From the NCBI RefSeq assembly GCF_031348265.1, contig NZ_CP133771.1:3906001-3970000 (forward strand): a DNA stretch of 64,000 nucleotides, written 5' to 3'. Positions 43,401 through 51,283 of this stretch are shown one piece after another. Below the pieces are notes generated by a model. The model saw only the letters and a list, made by a program, of their open reading frames with translations. It did no database searches and had not been told where the DNA came from. Source of the stretch: Streptomyces collinus (GTDB lineage Bacteria; Actinomycetota; Actinomycetes; Streptomycetales; Streptomycetaceae). The first letter of the stretch is position 1, and each line of letters begins with the position of its first letter. Both the position numbers and the translations under genes were made by a program.

Positions 43401-45314
43401 ATGTCCGAGACTCGCCGTGGTGCGTCCCGGGGACAGGAACCCCCGCTGGGCGCGGAGCGGGCCCGATGGATTCCGCGCCGGCGCAAGGACTGGGTCCTGC
43501 CCGCCGTCATCGTCCGCCGGCTGCGCGACCGCCGCGTCAGGATGCCGCTGTACGCCGCGGCCGGACTGGTCCTGGCCGGTGCCGCCTGGATCGCGGTCAC
43601 CGGAGTACTCGCCCGAAACGAACTGCTGGCCGCCCAGCGGAGCCTGCAGACGCTACGGCAGCACCTCGCGCAGCCCGCAGCGGCCCCGGCCACCGCTGCG
43701 GGCCCGCCTGCGGCGCCGGCCGCGACAGTGCAGGACACGGTGCGCGACGCCACCGGCCACGCCGCCCGGGCCCATCGGCTCACGACCGGCCCCGCCTGGT
43801 TCCCGGCGGCTCATCTGCCGGTTCTCGGCGGCCCCTTCCGCACGGTGCGCGGTATCGCGGAGGCCTCCGACCGGCTGACCCGCGACGTGCTCCCTCCCCT
43901 GGCGCGCACCGTCGCGGAACTCGATTCCACCGGGACGGACGACGGCCGGCACCTGGACCTCTCGGCGCTGCGCCGTGTGGCTCCCCTTCTCGAACAGGCC
44001 TCGCGCAGCGCATCGAGGGTGCGTGCCGATGTCGACGGCCTCCCGCACGGCACCTGGCTGCCGGCCACCGACCGGGCGCGCACCGAACTCGCCCGGCAGC
44101 TCGACCGCATCACCCCGCTCGCCCACGATGCCGCCGCTGCTGCCCGGTTGATGCCCTCGATGCTCGGAGCGGACGGACCGCGACGGTATCTGGCGGTGTT
44201 CGAGAACACCGCCGAGGCTCGTGGGACGGGCGGGCTGCCCGGAGCCTTCGCGGTGCTGAGGGCGGAGCGGGGCCGGCTGAGTTTCGAGCACTTCGGCAAC
44301 GACACCGAACTGAGCGAGGCCCATGCGGACGTCGACCTGGGAGCGGAGTTCAACGGGCTCTACGGCTCCGCCGCCCCGACCCGGACCTGGGTCAACTCCA
44401 ACATGAGCCCGCACTTCCCGTACGCGGCGCGGATCTGGGCCGCGGCGTGGCAGCGGCACAGCGGCCAGCGGGTGGACGGCGCCTTCGGCCTGGATCCCGG
44501 TGCGGTCTCCGGGCTCCTCGCCGCCTCCGGCCCTGCCCGGCTGCCCGACGGGAGCGCCGTCACCGCCCACAACGTCGTGGATCTCAGCGAGCGCACCAGC
44601 TACGCGCTCCACCCGGAATTCAAGCGGCGCAAGGCGTACTTCCTCGATGTGGCGCGCGCGGTGGCCATCCGGCTGCTCGGCGCGTCGACGGACCCCACAC
44701 GCCGGACCGCACTCTTCTCGGCACTGCACCGGCAGTTGGGAGAAGGACGGATCAAGGTGTGGAGTGGGCACACGGCGGAGCAGCGCGAGCTCGTGGCGCG
44801 GTCGTTCGGCGGAGCCCTGCCGGGAGGATCCGCTCCCCTGGCCGGGCTGGTCGTCAACAATGCGGCGGGTACCAAGCTCGACTACTACCTCGACCGCCGG
44901 CTCACCTGGGCACCGGGCCGGTGCGTGGACGGCCGGCGCGAGGTCACCGTGACCGTGCGCCTTGCCAACCGGGCTCCTGCCTCGGGCCTCCCGCCGTACG
45001 TCGTCCAGCGGTTGGACGATCCGTCCTACGACACCCGGCCGGGTGACAACCGCCTCCTGGTGTCCTATTACGCCAGTGCCGGCGCCATCCTCACCGGGGC
45101 CGCCCTGGACGGACGCTCCGCTCAGCTCAGCCACGGCGCCGAGCGGGGCCACCCGGTCTTCACCCTCGACGTCGAGTTGCCCGCGGGCGCCGCGCGCACC
45201 CTCGTACTCCACTTGCTGGAGCGGCCCGCGGACCAATCCGCCTTCGTGCTGCGTCAGCCTCTGGTGCACCCCCTGCGGGCCAGAGCGCTGCCGAGCGGTC
45301 CGTGCACCGGCTGA
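43401..45314 (+). CDS. DUF4012 membrane-anchored protein
   Basis: The 637-residue protein has a cytoplasmic Arg-rich head (RARWIPRRRKD), one membrane segment at about residues 48-68, then a large extracytoplasmic part. It contains MLGADGPRRYLAVFENTAEARGTGG, typical of DUF4012, TRTWVNSNMSPHFPYAARIW and TAHNVVDLSERTSYALH. DUF4012 proteins occur in Gram-positive exopolysaccharide loci, often beside a PGT and chain-length regulator as here, but their activity is not established. GGGAG precedes the ATG. Confidence 0.9.
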   Translation: MSETRRGASRGQEPPLGAERARWIPRRRKDWVLPAVIVRRLRDRRVRMPLYAAAGLVLAGAAWIAVTGVLARNELLAAQRSLQTLRQHLAQPAAAPATAAGPPAAPAATVQDTVRDATGHAARAHRLTTGPAWFPAAHLPVLGGPFRTVRGIAEASDRLTRDVLPPLARTVAELDSTGTDDGRHLDLSALRRVAPLLEQASRSASRVRADVDGLPHGTWLPATDRARTELARQLDRITPLAHDAAAAARLMPSMLGADGPRRYLAVFENTAEARGTGGLPGAFAVLRAERGRLSFEHFGNDTELSEAHADVDLGAEFNGLYGSAAPTRTWVNSNMSPHFPYAARIWAAAWQRHSGQRVDGAFGLDPGAVSGLLAASGPARLPDGSAVTAHNVVDLSERTSYALHPEFKRRKAYFLDVARAVAIRLLGASTDPTRRTALFSALHRQLGEGRIKVWSGHTAEQRELVARSFGGALPGGSAPLAGLVVNNAAGTKLDYYLDRRLTWAPGRCVDGRREVTVTVRLANRAPASGLPPYVVQRLDDPSYDTRPGDNRLLVSYYASAGAILTGAALDGRSAQLSHGAERGHPVFTLDVELPAGAARTLVLHLLERPADQSAFVLRQPLVHPLRARALPSGPCTG

Positions 45315-45493
45315 TCCGCCTGCCCGGCGGTACGGGATCCGGCTCCGGGCCGGCGGTGCCGTAACGCACGCCTCGCCTACCCCGGTGGCGGCTCCGGCCG
45401 ACTCGGCTGGAGATGTCACGTTTTGACCGTGTATCGCGGCTACGATCACGTAGCTCCTGAACATCAATGTCGCCGCCGTCTTGCACACCTGGG
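45315..45493. promoter_or_regulatory. Candidate promoter region of wzc-like gene
   Basis: The 179-bp gap holds an A/T-rich stretch (TTTTGACCGTGTATCG, then TACGAT at 45441) that could be promoter DNA. The TTGACC and TACGAT boxes are only 12 bp apart, so they cannot be one canonical promoter. Confidence 0.35.
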
Positions 45494-47011
45494 GTGGATA
45501 CCTTGGATCTGTCCGACTACCTTCGGTTCCTGGTCAGGCGCTGGCGCATCATCGCGGCGCTGGGCCTGCTGGGAACAGCGGTCGGCGTGTTCGTCACCCA
45601 CATCACGACACCGCAGTACCAGGCCACCTCGACCCTCTTCGTGTCGCTCCAGGACTGGGACGACACGGTCAAGCTCAATCAGGGCAACAGCTTCGCCCAG
45701 GCGCGCGTCCGCTCCTACGCGGAAGTGGTCACCAGCCCTTACGTGACCGAACCGGTCGCCGAGTACCTGCGCCTGGACATGACGCCCTCCCAGCTGGCCC
45801 GGAAGATCACCACAGAGGTGCCTCTCGAAACGGTACTTCTCAAGATCACCGTCACCGACACCAAACCGGTCCGGGCGGCCCGGATCAGCAACGCGGTGGC
45901 CCACCGCTTCGCCGAGGTCATCGCCAAGATCGAACGACCGGAGGGCGCCCGGCTCTCGCCCGTCCGGCTGAGCATCACCGAGCACGCCACCAGGCCCAGG
46001 ACGCCGACGTCCCCGAACCTGGTGCTCAACCTCGCACTCGGGCTCGTGGCCGGCCTGGGCCTCGGTACCGGCCTGGCGGTCGCGCGGGAGTCGCTGGACA
46101 CCTCGGTGCGCAGCCGCAGCGACCTCACCCGGTGTCTCGCCGACACCGGCGGTCCGGCCGTACTCGGCAGCGTCGTCCTCGACCAGAGTGCCTCCCGGCA
46201 CTCGGTGGCGGCGGACGACGACGCGTTCGGCCGGCGGGCCGAGGACTTCAGACGGCTGCGCACCAACCTCCGGTTCGTGGACATCGACGCTCCGCCCAAG
46301 GTCATCGCGGTCACCAGCGCGGTGCCCGCCGAAGGGAAGACGAGCATCTCGATCAACCTGGCGTCCTCGCTGGCCGAGTTCGGTTCCTCGGTCTGCCTGG
46401 TCGACGCCGACCTGCGGCGCCCCAGCGTGGCCTCCGCGCTCGGCCTGGTACAGGACGCCGGACTGACCACCGTGATGATCGGCCAGGCGAAAGCCGGGGA
46501 CGTGATGCAGTCGGCGGGCGCGTTCTCGGTGCTGGCCAGCGGGATGCTGCCGCCGAACCCCGCGGAGATGCTGGGCTCGGAGCAGTTCCGTGCCGTGGTG
46601 CGCTCGCTCGCCGACAGGTTCGACCACGTGGTGATCGACACCGCCCCGGTCCTCCCGGTCGCGGACACACCGGCGATGGCCTCGGCGGTCGACGGCTATC
46701 TGCTGGCCGCCCGGTACGCGAAGAGCTCCCGGGGCCAGGTCACCGACGCCGTGCGCGCCCTGCAAGACGTCGGCGCCACCGTGCTCGGCAGCGTGCTCAA
46801 CATGGTGCCCGCCAAGCGCGACAGCGAGCAGTACGGCTACGGGTACCGTCCCAAGCCCTCGGGACGCCGGGAGCGGCTCCGGCTCGTGCTCCGGCCACGG
46901 CTGCGCCGCCGCGGCAGGCCGGCGACGATCGGCGTCTTCCCCGCGCCGTCCGCCCCGACGGTGAAGGACACCACGCCGGTGGCTGCCCAGGAAGGCGGCG
47001 ACCATCACTGA
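45494..47011 (+). CDS. Wzc-like chain-length regulator/BY-kinase
   Basis: The protein of about 505 residues has an N-terminal Wzz domain: DLSDYLRFLVRRWRIIAALG, first membrane segment at about 28-46, periplasmic portion, and a second segment near LVLNLALGLVAGLGLGTGLAV. It then has a cytoplasmic ATPase with Walker A TSAVPAEGKTSISINLA, Walker A' VCLVDADLRRPS and a third motif FDHVVIDTAPVLPVAD. The tail holds a tyrosine cluster (YGYGY), the usual phosphorylation site. It would set chain length and export with Wzy/Wzx, and be reset by the phosphatase at 26062. ATG 45467 and TTG 45503 are alternative starts. Confidence 0.9.
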   Translation: MDTLDLSDYLRFLVRRWRIIAALGLLGTAVGVFVTHITTPQYQATSTLFVSLQDWDDTVKLNQGNSFAQARVRSYAEVVTSPYVTEPVAEYLRLDMTPSQLARKITTEVPLETVLLKITVTDTKPVRAARISNAVAHRFAEVIAKIERPEGARLSPVRLSITEHATRPRTPTSPNLVLNLALGLVAGLGLGTGLAVARESLDTSVRSRSDLTRCLADTGGPAVLGSVVLDQSASRHSVAADDDAFGRRAEDFRRLRTNLRFVDIDAPPKVIAVTSAVPAEGKTSISINLASSLAEFGSSVCLVDADLRRPSVASALGLVQDAGLTTVMIGQAKAGDVMQSAGAFSVLASGMLPPNPAEMLGSEQFRAVVRSLADRFDHVVIDTAPVLPVADTPAMASAVDGYLLAARYAKSSRGQVTDAVRALQDVGATVLGSVLNMVPAKRDSEQYGYGYRPKPSGRRERLRLVLRPRLRRRGRPATIGVFPAPSAPTVKDTTPVAAQEGGDHH

Positions 47012-47099
47012 CCGCGGAGAGGACGCCACGGCCGGCCCCGGCCCCGCCCGCCGGGTGCCGCGCCGTCGGCCAGGCGGCCGTCGGCGCGGGAGACCCGGC

Positions 47100-47954
47100 A
47101 TGACGGTTCGCGGCTCCCGGCCGATGGCCCGGGGCGCGCGGATGCGCGCACTTCCGGCCCTGACGGCCGCGGTCCTGGGTGGCTCGGCACTGCTCATCTC
47201 GTGCGCGGCCGACTCGCCGGCGCGTACGCAGGCCGGCGCAGGTTCCGCCGCGGGGCCGGTCGAGCAGCTGAGGGTCAGGGTCCTCGACGTCCTGCCCCAC
47301 GACCCGAAGGCCTATACGCAGGGCCTGGAGATGGCCGGGCGCACGCTCTACGAGGGAACGGGCATGGCCGGTGAGTCGTCGATCCGCCGGGGCCCGCCCG
47401 GCCGGCGTCCCGCCGTCCGTGCCGACCTGCCGGCGCCACTGTTCGGGGAGGGGGTCACCGTCCTCGGACGGACGCTGTGGCAGTTGACCTTCCGGGACCG
47501 CATCGCCATCGAACGGGACGCCGGGACCCTGGCCGAACTGCGTCGTCTCCCCTACCCGGCGGAGGGCTGGGGCGTATGCCACCAGCCGGGGCGCGGGCGG
47601 CTGGTCACCAGTGACGGTTCCGCCCGGCTCACCTTCCGGGACCCGCGCACACTGGCCCCGACGGGTGAACTCCGCGTCACTCTTCGAGGCCGTCCGGTGC
47701 CGCGGCTCAACGAGTTGGAATGCGTGGGCGCCCATGTGTACGCCAATGTCTGGCCCTCCGACCGGATCGTGCGCGTCGACTCGGGCACCGGCGCGGTCAC
47801 CGCTCAGATCGACGCCTCGGGGCTGCTGCCCTCGAAGAAGCGGCGGCCCGCCGAGGTGCTGAACGGCATCGCCGCCATCCCGGGCACCGACGAGTTCCTG
47901 CTCACCGGCAAGTGGTGGCCGAAGATGTTCCGGGTGGTTTTCGTCGCCAGGTGA
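47100..47954 (+). CDS. Glutaminyl-peptide cyclotransferase lipoprotein
   Basis: The 284-residue protein has GGGAG upstream of the ATG. A Tat- or Sec-like basic head leads to a hydrophobic core ending in the lipobox LISC, then the glutamine cyclotransferase family beta-propeller: LPHDPKAYTQGLEM, LYEGTGMAGESSI, VTVLGRTLWQLTFR, LNELECVGAHVYANVWPSDRIVRVD and LNGIAAIPGTDEFLLTGKWW. The family forms pyroglutamate at N-terminal Gln residues. It lies 88 bp after the kinase gene, the last gene in the plus-strand arm. Its presence at a polysaccharide locus is uncommon, and its target is unknown. Confidence 0.88.
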   Translation: MTVRGSRPMARGARMRALPALTAAVLGGSALLISCAADSPARTQAGAGSAAGPVEQLRVRVLDVLPHDPKAYTQGLEMAGRTLYEGTGMAGESSIRRGPPGRRPAVRADLPAPLFGEGVTVLGRTLWQLTFRDRIAIERDAGTLAELRRLPYPAEGWGVCHQPGRGRLVTSDGSARLTFRDPRTLAPTGELRVTLRGRPVPRLNELECVGAHVYANVWPSDRIVRVDSGTGAVTAQIDASGLLPSKKRRPAEVLNGIAAIPGTDEFLLTGKWWPKMFRVVFVAR

Positions 47955-48077
47955 TGCGGTCCCCGTCCGGTCGGCAGGGCCGCGCGGCGGGGGCCGGGGG
48001 CCCCGGGCCGTACTGGCTGCTGGGGCGCGGGCCGCCTCAGCCACAAGGGGCGGTGTCCCGCTGCCGACCAAGGAGAC

Positions 48078-48119
48078 GTCCCGCTCACCAGGTCCGCGTC
48101 TGCGGACGGTGAGCGGGAC
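48078..48119. terminator. Terminator at end of polysaccharide locus
   Basis: Nested perfect stems: GTCCCGCTCACC with GGTGAGCGGGAC, and inside them GTCCGC with GCGGAC around GTCT. It lies between convergent genes. A further CCACGGG/CCCGTGG repeat around AAACGTTT follows at 48148-48174. Confidence 0.85.
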
Positions 48120-48214
48120 CGTCTCACTGACCGGCGGCAGGAGTCGTCCACGGGCGGGAAACGTTTACCCGTGGGCGGGAAGCGACGCTCACCGCACCGC
48201 ACCGCCCCCGGCAC

Positions 48215-49033
48215 TCACCGGCTCAGCCTCCGGAACCGCCGGACCGCGAGCGGCAGGAAGACCGCCGTCAGGATCACCGGCCACACCCCGGCCATCAGCA
48301 GCGCGTGCTGCTCGACCCAGGTGTCACCACCGACCGGATTGCCGAACAGCTCGCGGGTCGCCGCCGCCGTGGAGGAGATCGGGTTCCAGACCGCCACCCA
48401 GCCGAGCCAGTCGGGCATGAGCTGCGGTGCGACGAAGATGCTGGAGATCATCGTGAAGGGGAAGGCGACCGCGAAGAGGCCGCCCGCCGCCTCCGGGTTG
48501 GGCACGATCAGGCCGAGCCACACCCCGATCCAGATCAGTGAGAAGCGCAGCCACAGCAGCAGTCCGAACGCGCCGAGGAAGCCCAAACCGCCGTCCGGCC
48601 GCCAGCCCATGGCGAGCGCGGTGAGCATCATGATCGCCAACTCGGAGCAGGCGACGATGATGTCGGTGACCCCGCGCCCGGCCACCACGGCAGAGGAGGC
48701 CATCGGCATCGAGCGGAAGCGGTCGATGACGCCCTTGGTGGAGTCGTAGACCACGACGGTCGCGGTGTTGATGAAGCCGAACGCCATGGTCATCGCGAAC
48801 ATGCCCGGCATCAGGAAGTCGTTGTAGTCCCCGCCGCCCGGCACCTTCATGGCGCTGCCGAAGACATAGCCGTAGAGCAGCACGGACATGATCGGGAAGC
48901 CCAGCTGCCAGGCGATGTTGACCGGCTGGCGCTGGTAGTGGGTCAGGCCGCGGCGGACGATGTTCCAGCAGTCGGCGAGCAGCCAGTGGGCAGCGCTCCG
49001 CATGCCGGGCGTGCTCAGGTCGGTGGCGCTCAT
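48215..49033 (-). CDS. ABC-2 type exporter permease (DrrB-like)
   Basis: The 272-residue protein has a soluble head of about 35 residues, six hydrophobic segments and the ABC2 membrane pattern (GVIDRFRSMPMASSAVVAGR, FAVAFPFTMISSIFVAPQLMP). It partners the DrrA-like ATPase, whose stop overlaps its ATG by 4 bp. Such pairs export lipophilic drugs or lipids. Its stop comes about 95 bp before the terminator on the left. Confidence 0.9.
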   Translation of the reverse strand: MSATDLSTPGMRSAAHWLLADCWNIVRRGLTHYQRQPVNIAWQLGFPIMSVLLYGYVFGSAMKVPGGGDYNDFLMPGMFAMTMAFGFINTATVVVYDSTKGVIDRFRSMPMASSAVVAGRGVTDIIVACSELAIMMLTALAMGWRPDGGLGFLGAFGLLLWLRFSLIWIGVWLGLIVPNPEAAGGLFAVAFPFTMISSIFVAPQLMPDWLGWVAVWNPISSTAAATRELFGNPVGGDTWVEQHALLMAGVWPVILTAVFLPLAVRRFRRLSR

Positions 49034-49989
49034 GCCGCGGACTCCTTCTCGGTGCGGTGGCCGGTCAGGCGCAGGAACACGTCGTCGAGGCTCGGCCTGC
49101 GCAGCCCGATGTCCTCGACGCGGACGCCCTCGTCCTGCAGGGTCCGGGCGATTTCGGTGAGGGCGGTGACCCGGTCGGCGACCGCGGCGTGCACCCGCAA
49201 CTCCGTCTCGTCCGCCTCGGGTTCGCCGTCCGCGACCCGGGCGACGACCTTCACCACACGCGGGATCTCGGACCGCTCGGCGACCACGACCTCGATGCGG
49301 TCGCCGCCGACCAGGTTCTTCAGCCCGTCCGGGGTGTCGTCGGCGATGGCCCGCCCCTGGTCGATGACGGTGATGTGCGAGGCGAGCTTGTCGGCCTCCT
49401 CCAGGTACTGCGTGGTCAGCAGCACAGTCGTGCCGCCGGCCACCAACGCCCGCACGGAGTCCCAGACTTCACCCCGGCTGCGGGGGTCGAGACCGGTCGT
49501 CGGCTCGTCGAGGAAGAGGACGGCCGGGGCGAGGATCATGGACGCCGCGAGGTCGAGGCGGCGCCGCATGCCGCCGCTGTACTTGCCGACGCCCCGGTCG
49601 CCGGCGTCGGTCAGGTCGAACTGCTCCAGCAGTTCGGTCGCCCGCAGCCGGGCCCGCTTCCCGCCCAGGTGGAACAGGCGGCCGAACATCTCCAGGTTCT
49701 GCCGGCCGGTGAGCACCTCGTCCACCGCCGCGTACTGGCCGGTGAGCCCGATCCGGGCCCGGACCTCGCGCGACTGCCGGGCCACGTCGAGACCGGCGAC
49801 CGTCGCCCTGCCCCCGTCCAGCCGGATCAGCGTGGACAGGATGCGGACGGCGGTGGTCTTGCCCGCCCCGTTCGGCCCGAGCAGGCCGTGCACCGTCCCC
49901 TCGCGCACCGCCAGGTCGAAGCCGTCGAGTGCGCGCTTCTCGCCGTACCGCTTCTCCAGCGCCTCGGCCCGCACCGCGTATCCGTCCAT
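49030..49989 (-). CDS. ABC exporter ATP-binding protein (DrrA-like)
   Basis: The 319-residue protein has Walker A LLGPNGAGKTTAVRIL, Q-loop TGQYAAVDEVLTGRQNLEM, signature KYSGGMRRRLDLAASMI, Walker B VLFLDEPTTGLDPRSR and a C-terminal DrrA/DUF4162-type domain (GLRRPSLDDVFLRLTGHR). It is 108 bp from the divergent TetR gene. The tandem GTAC repeats in the gap fit a TetR-controlled resistance or export pump. Confidence 0.93.
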   Translation of the reverse strand: MDGYAVRAEALEKRYGEKRALDGFDLAVREGTVHGLLGPNGAGKTTAVRILSTLIRLDGGRATVAGLDVARQSREVRARIGLTGQYAAVDEVLTGRQNLEMFGRLFHLGGKRARLRATELLEQFDLTDAGDRGVGKYSGGMRRRLDLAASMILAPAVLFLDEPTTGLDPRSRGEVWDSVRALVAGGTTVLLTTQYLEEADKLASHITVIDQGRAIADDTPDGLKNLVGGDRIEVVVAERSEIPRVVKVVARVADGEPEADETELRVHAAVADRVTALTEIARTLQDEGVRVEDIGLRRPSLDDVFLRLTGHRTEKESAA

Positions 49990-50032
49990 GCCGCCCCCTC
50001 CCTTGCGCCCGCGCCCCGTCGGCCCGAACTGA

Positions 50033-50070
50033 GTACAGCGTACCCGATTACGCGTACGCCGTACCCAATT
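50033..50070. promoter_or_regulatory. Tandem 17-bp operator half-sites, 21-bp spacing
   Basis: GTACAGCGTACCCGATT and GTACGCCGTACCCAATT match at 14 of 17 positions and start 21 bp apart (two helical turns). Each carries two GTAC cores 7 bp apart. They sit between drrA and the tetR -10 box, a likely repressor-binding array. Confidence 0.65.
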
Positions 50071-50084
50071 TTCCCGCGGGGACC

Positions 50085-50090
50085 TAAGCT
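50085..50090 (+). promoter_or_regulatory. -10 box of leaderless tetR
   Basis: TAAGCT ends 7 bases before the ATG, and no ribosome site intervenes. Confidence 0.55.
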
Positions 50091-50097
50091 GGGCTCC

Positions 50098-50859
50098 ATG
50101 ACGAGTGGCACGGGCGGTACGGAGACCAGCGGCAGCGGCGACATCGCCCGCACCCTCGAACTGCTGTGGGACACCGGCCGCCGCCCCAGCCGCGGCCCGA
50201 AACCGGCACTGACCCTGGACCGCATCGTGGAAGCAGCCGTCAGACTCGCGGACACCGAGGGCCTGGAGGGGCTCTCCATGCGCCGCGTCGCCGCCGAACT
50301 CGGCACCGGCACCATGTCGCTGTACCGGTACGTCCCCGGCAAGGGCGAGCTGCTCGACCTCATGCTGGACCGGGTGCAGCGCCCCTCCGAGAACCCCGCC
50401 GACCCCGGCGCCGGCTGGCGCGCGGCCCTGGAGGCACTGGCGCGCGCGACCCTCGCCCTCTACCGCCGCCACCCCTGGCTGCTCCAGGTCAACCAGTCCC
50501 GCCCGATCCTCGGCCCGAGCGCCCTCGACGGCATGGAGAAGGTGCTGACCCTGATCCGCCCGATGGGGCTGAGCGACCCCGAACTGGTCTCCGCGATCAT
50601 CATGATCGACGGGTACGTCGTAGGGGCCGCGCGCTCGCAGCTGTACGAGCAGGAGGCGGAGCGCCGGACGGGCCTGACGGACGCCGAGTTCTGGCAGGCG
50701 CAGGTGCCGATGCTGGAGAAGGCCATGGCATCGGGCCGTTACCCGGTCATGGCGTCGCTCTCCGAGGACGCCTTCGGAAGGGACTTCGACCACTTCGAGT
50801 TCGGTCTGCAGCGGATCCTGGACGGGCTGGAGGTCCTGGTCGCGAAGCGCAGGGCGTAG
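50098..50859 (+). CDS. TetR family regulator (TetR_C_1-type C-terminus)
   Basis: The 253-residue protein has an N-terminal extension, a helix-turn-helix at about residues 40-85 (LDRIVEAAVRLADTEGLEGL, MRRVAAELGTGTMSLYRYV) and a C-terminal ligand domain with HPWLLQVNQSRPILGPSALDGMEKVL, seen in the TetR/AcrR subgroup that controls multidrug and tetracycline-type pumps. It is predicted to repress the divergent drrAB-like operon and itself. Confidence 0.92.
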   Translation: MTSGTGGTETSGSGDIARTLELLWDTGRRPSRGPKPALTLDRIVEAAVRLADTEGLEGLSMRRVAAELGTGTMSLYRYVPGKGELLDLMLDRVQRPSENPADPGAGWRAALEALARATLALYRRHPWLLQVNQSRPILGPSALDGMEKVLTLIRPMGLSDPELVSAIIMIDGYVVGAARSQLYEQEAERRTGLTDAEFWQAQVPMLEKAMASGRYPVMASLSEDAFGRDFDHFEFGLQRILDGLEVLVAKRRA

Positions 50860-50871
50860 GGGCCCGGGCCA

Positions 50872-51030
50872 TCAGGCCCAACGGGCCGACCCGTTGGGGC
50901 CGGGGACGGCGCCGAGCTGCGCGAGGCCGGCCAGGACGTCGGTGCACCTCCAGTACTCGCCGAACCTGCCGCCGGAGACCCGCGGGATGTCATGGCCTCT
51001 GAAGGCGACGGGGGTGCCGACCGGGGCCAT
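50872..51030 (-). pseudogene. Ester cyclase/SnoaL-like remnant
   Basis: The 52-residue minus-strand frame reads APVGTPVAFRGHDIPRVSGG then GEYWRCTDVLAGLAQLGAVP, the conserved last third of SnoaL-like ester cyclases (the FRG-DI-RV-DG-EYW-DV-LL-QLG pattern). The upstream two thirds of the family are absent on this strand, so this is a remnant, probably the residue of a larger deletion. Confidence 0.7.
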
Positions 51031-51179
51031 GGCGGACCGGCTGGGACTGCATCCGACGGATCCGCAATGCGTGAGCCTGCTCGGCCTCGAACCCGAGCCC
51101 CTCACGACGGGAGGTGGGCTCCGCACAGGCCGCACGGCTGCGGGAGCGGTAAAACCCGGGGCGGGAGACGGGCGGACCG

Positions 51180-51225
51180 GGGGGAACGGGCGGCCCGGAG
51201 CCGGGGGAACGGGCGGCCCGGGGCC
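51180..51225. repeat. Two 23-bp direct repeats
   Basis: GGGGGAACGGGCGGCCCGGAGCC occurs twice head to tail (22/23 identical), and part of a third copy follows near 51234. They lie in a very G-rich gap between the SnoaL remnant and the next gene. Confidence 0.9.
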
Positions 51226-51283
51226 AGCGCGACGGGGGAACGGGTGGACCTGGCCCCGGGAGGACAGGAAGGGGACGGGGTCG

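Noticed and set aside
45423..45446. TTGACC / TACGAT as a promoter for the wzc-like gene
   Set aside because: The 12-bp spacer is too short for a standard sigma-70-type promoter.
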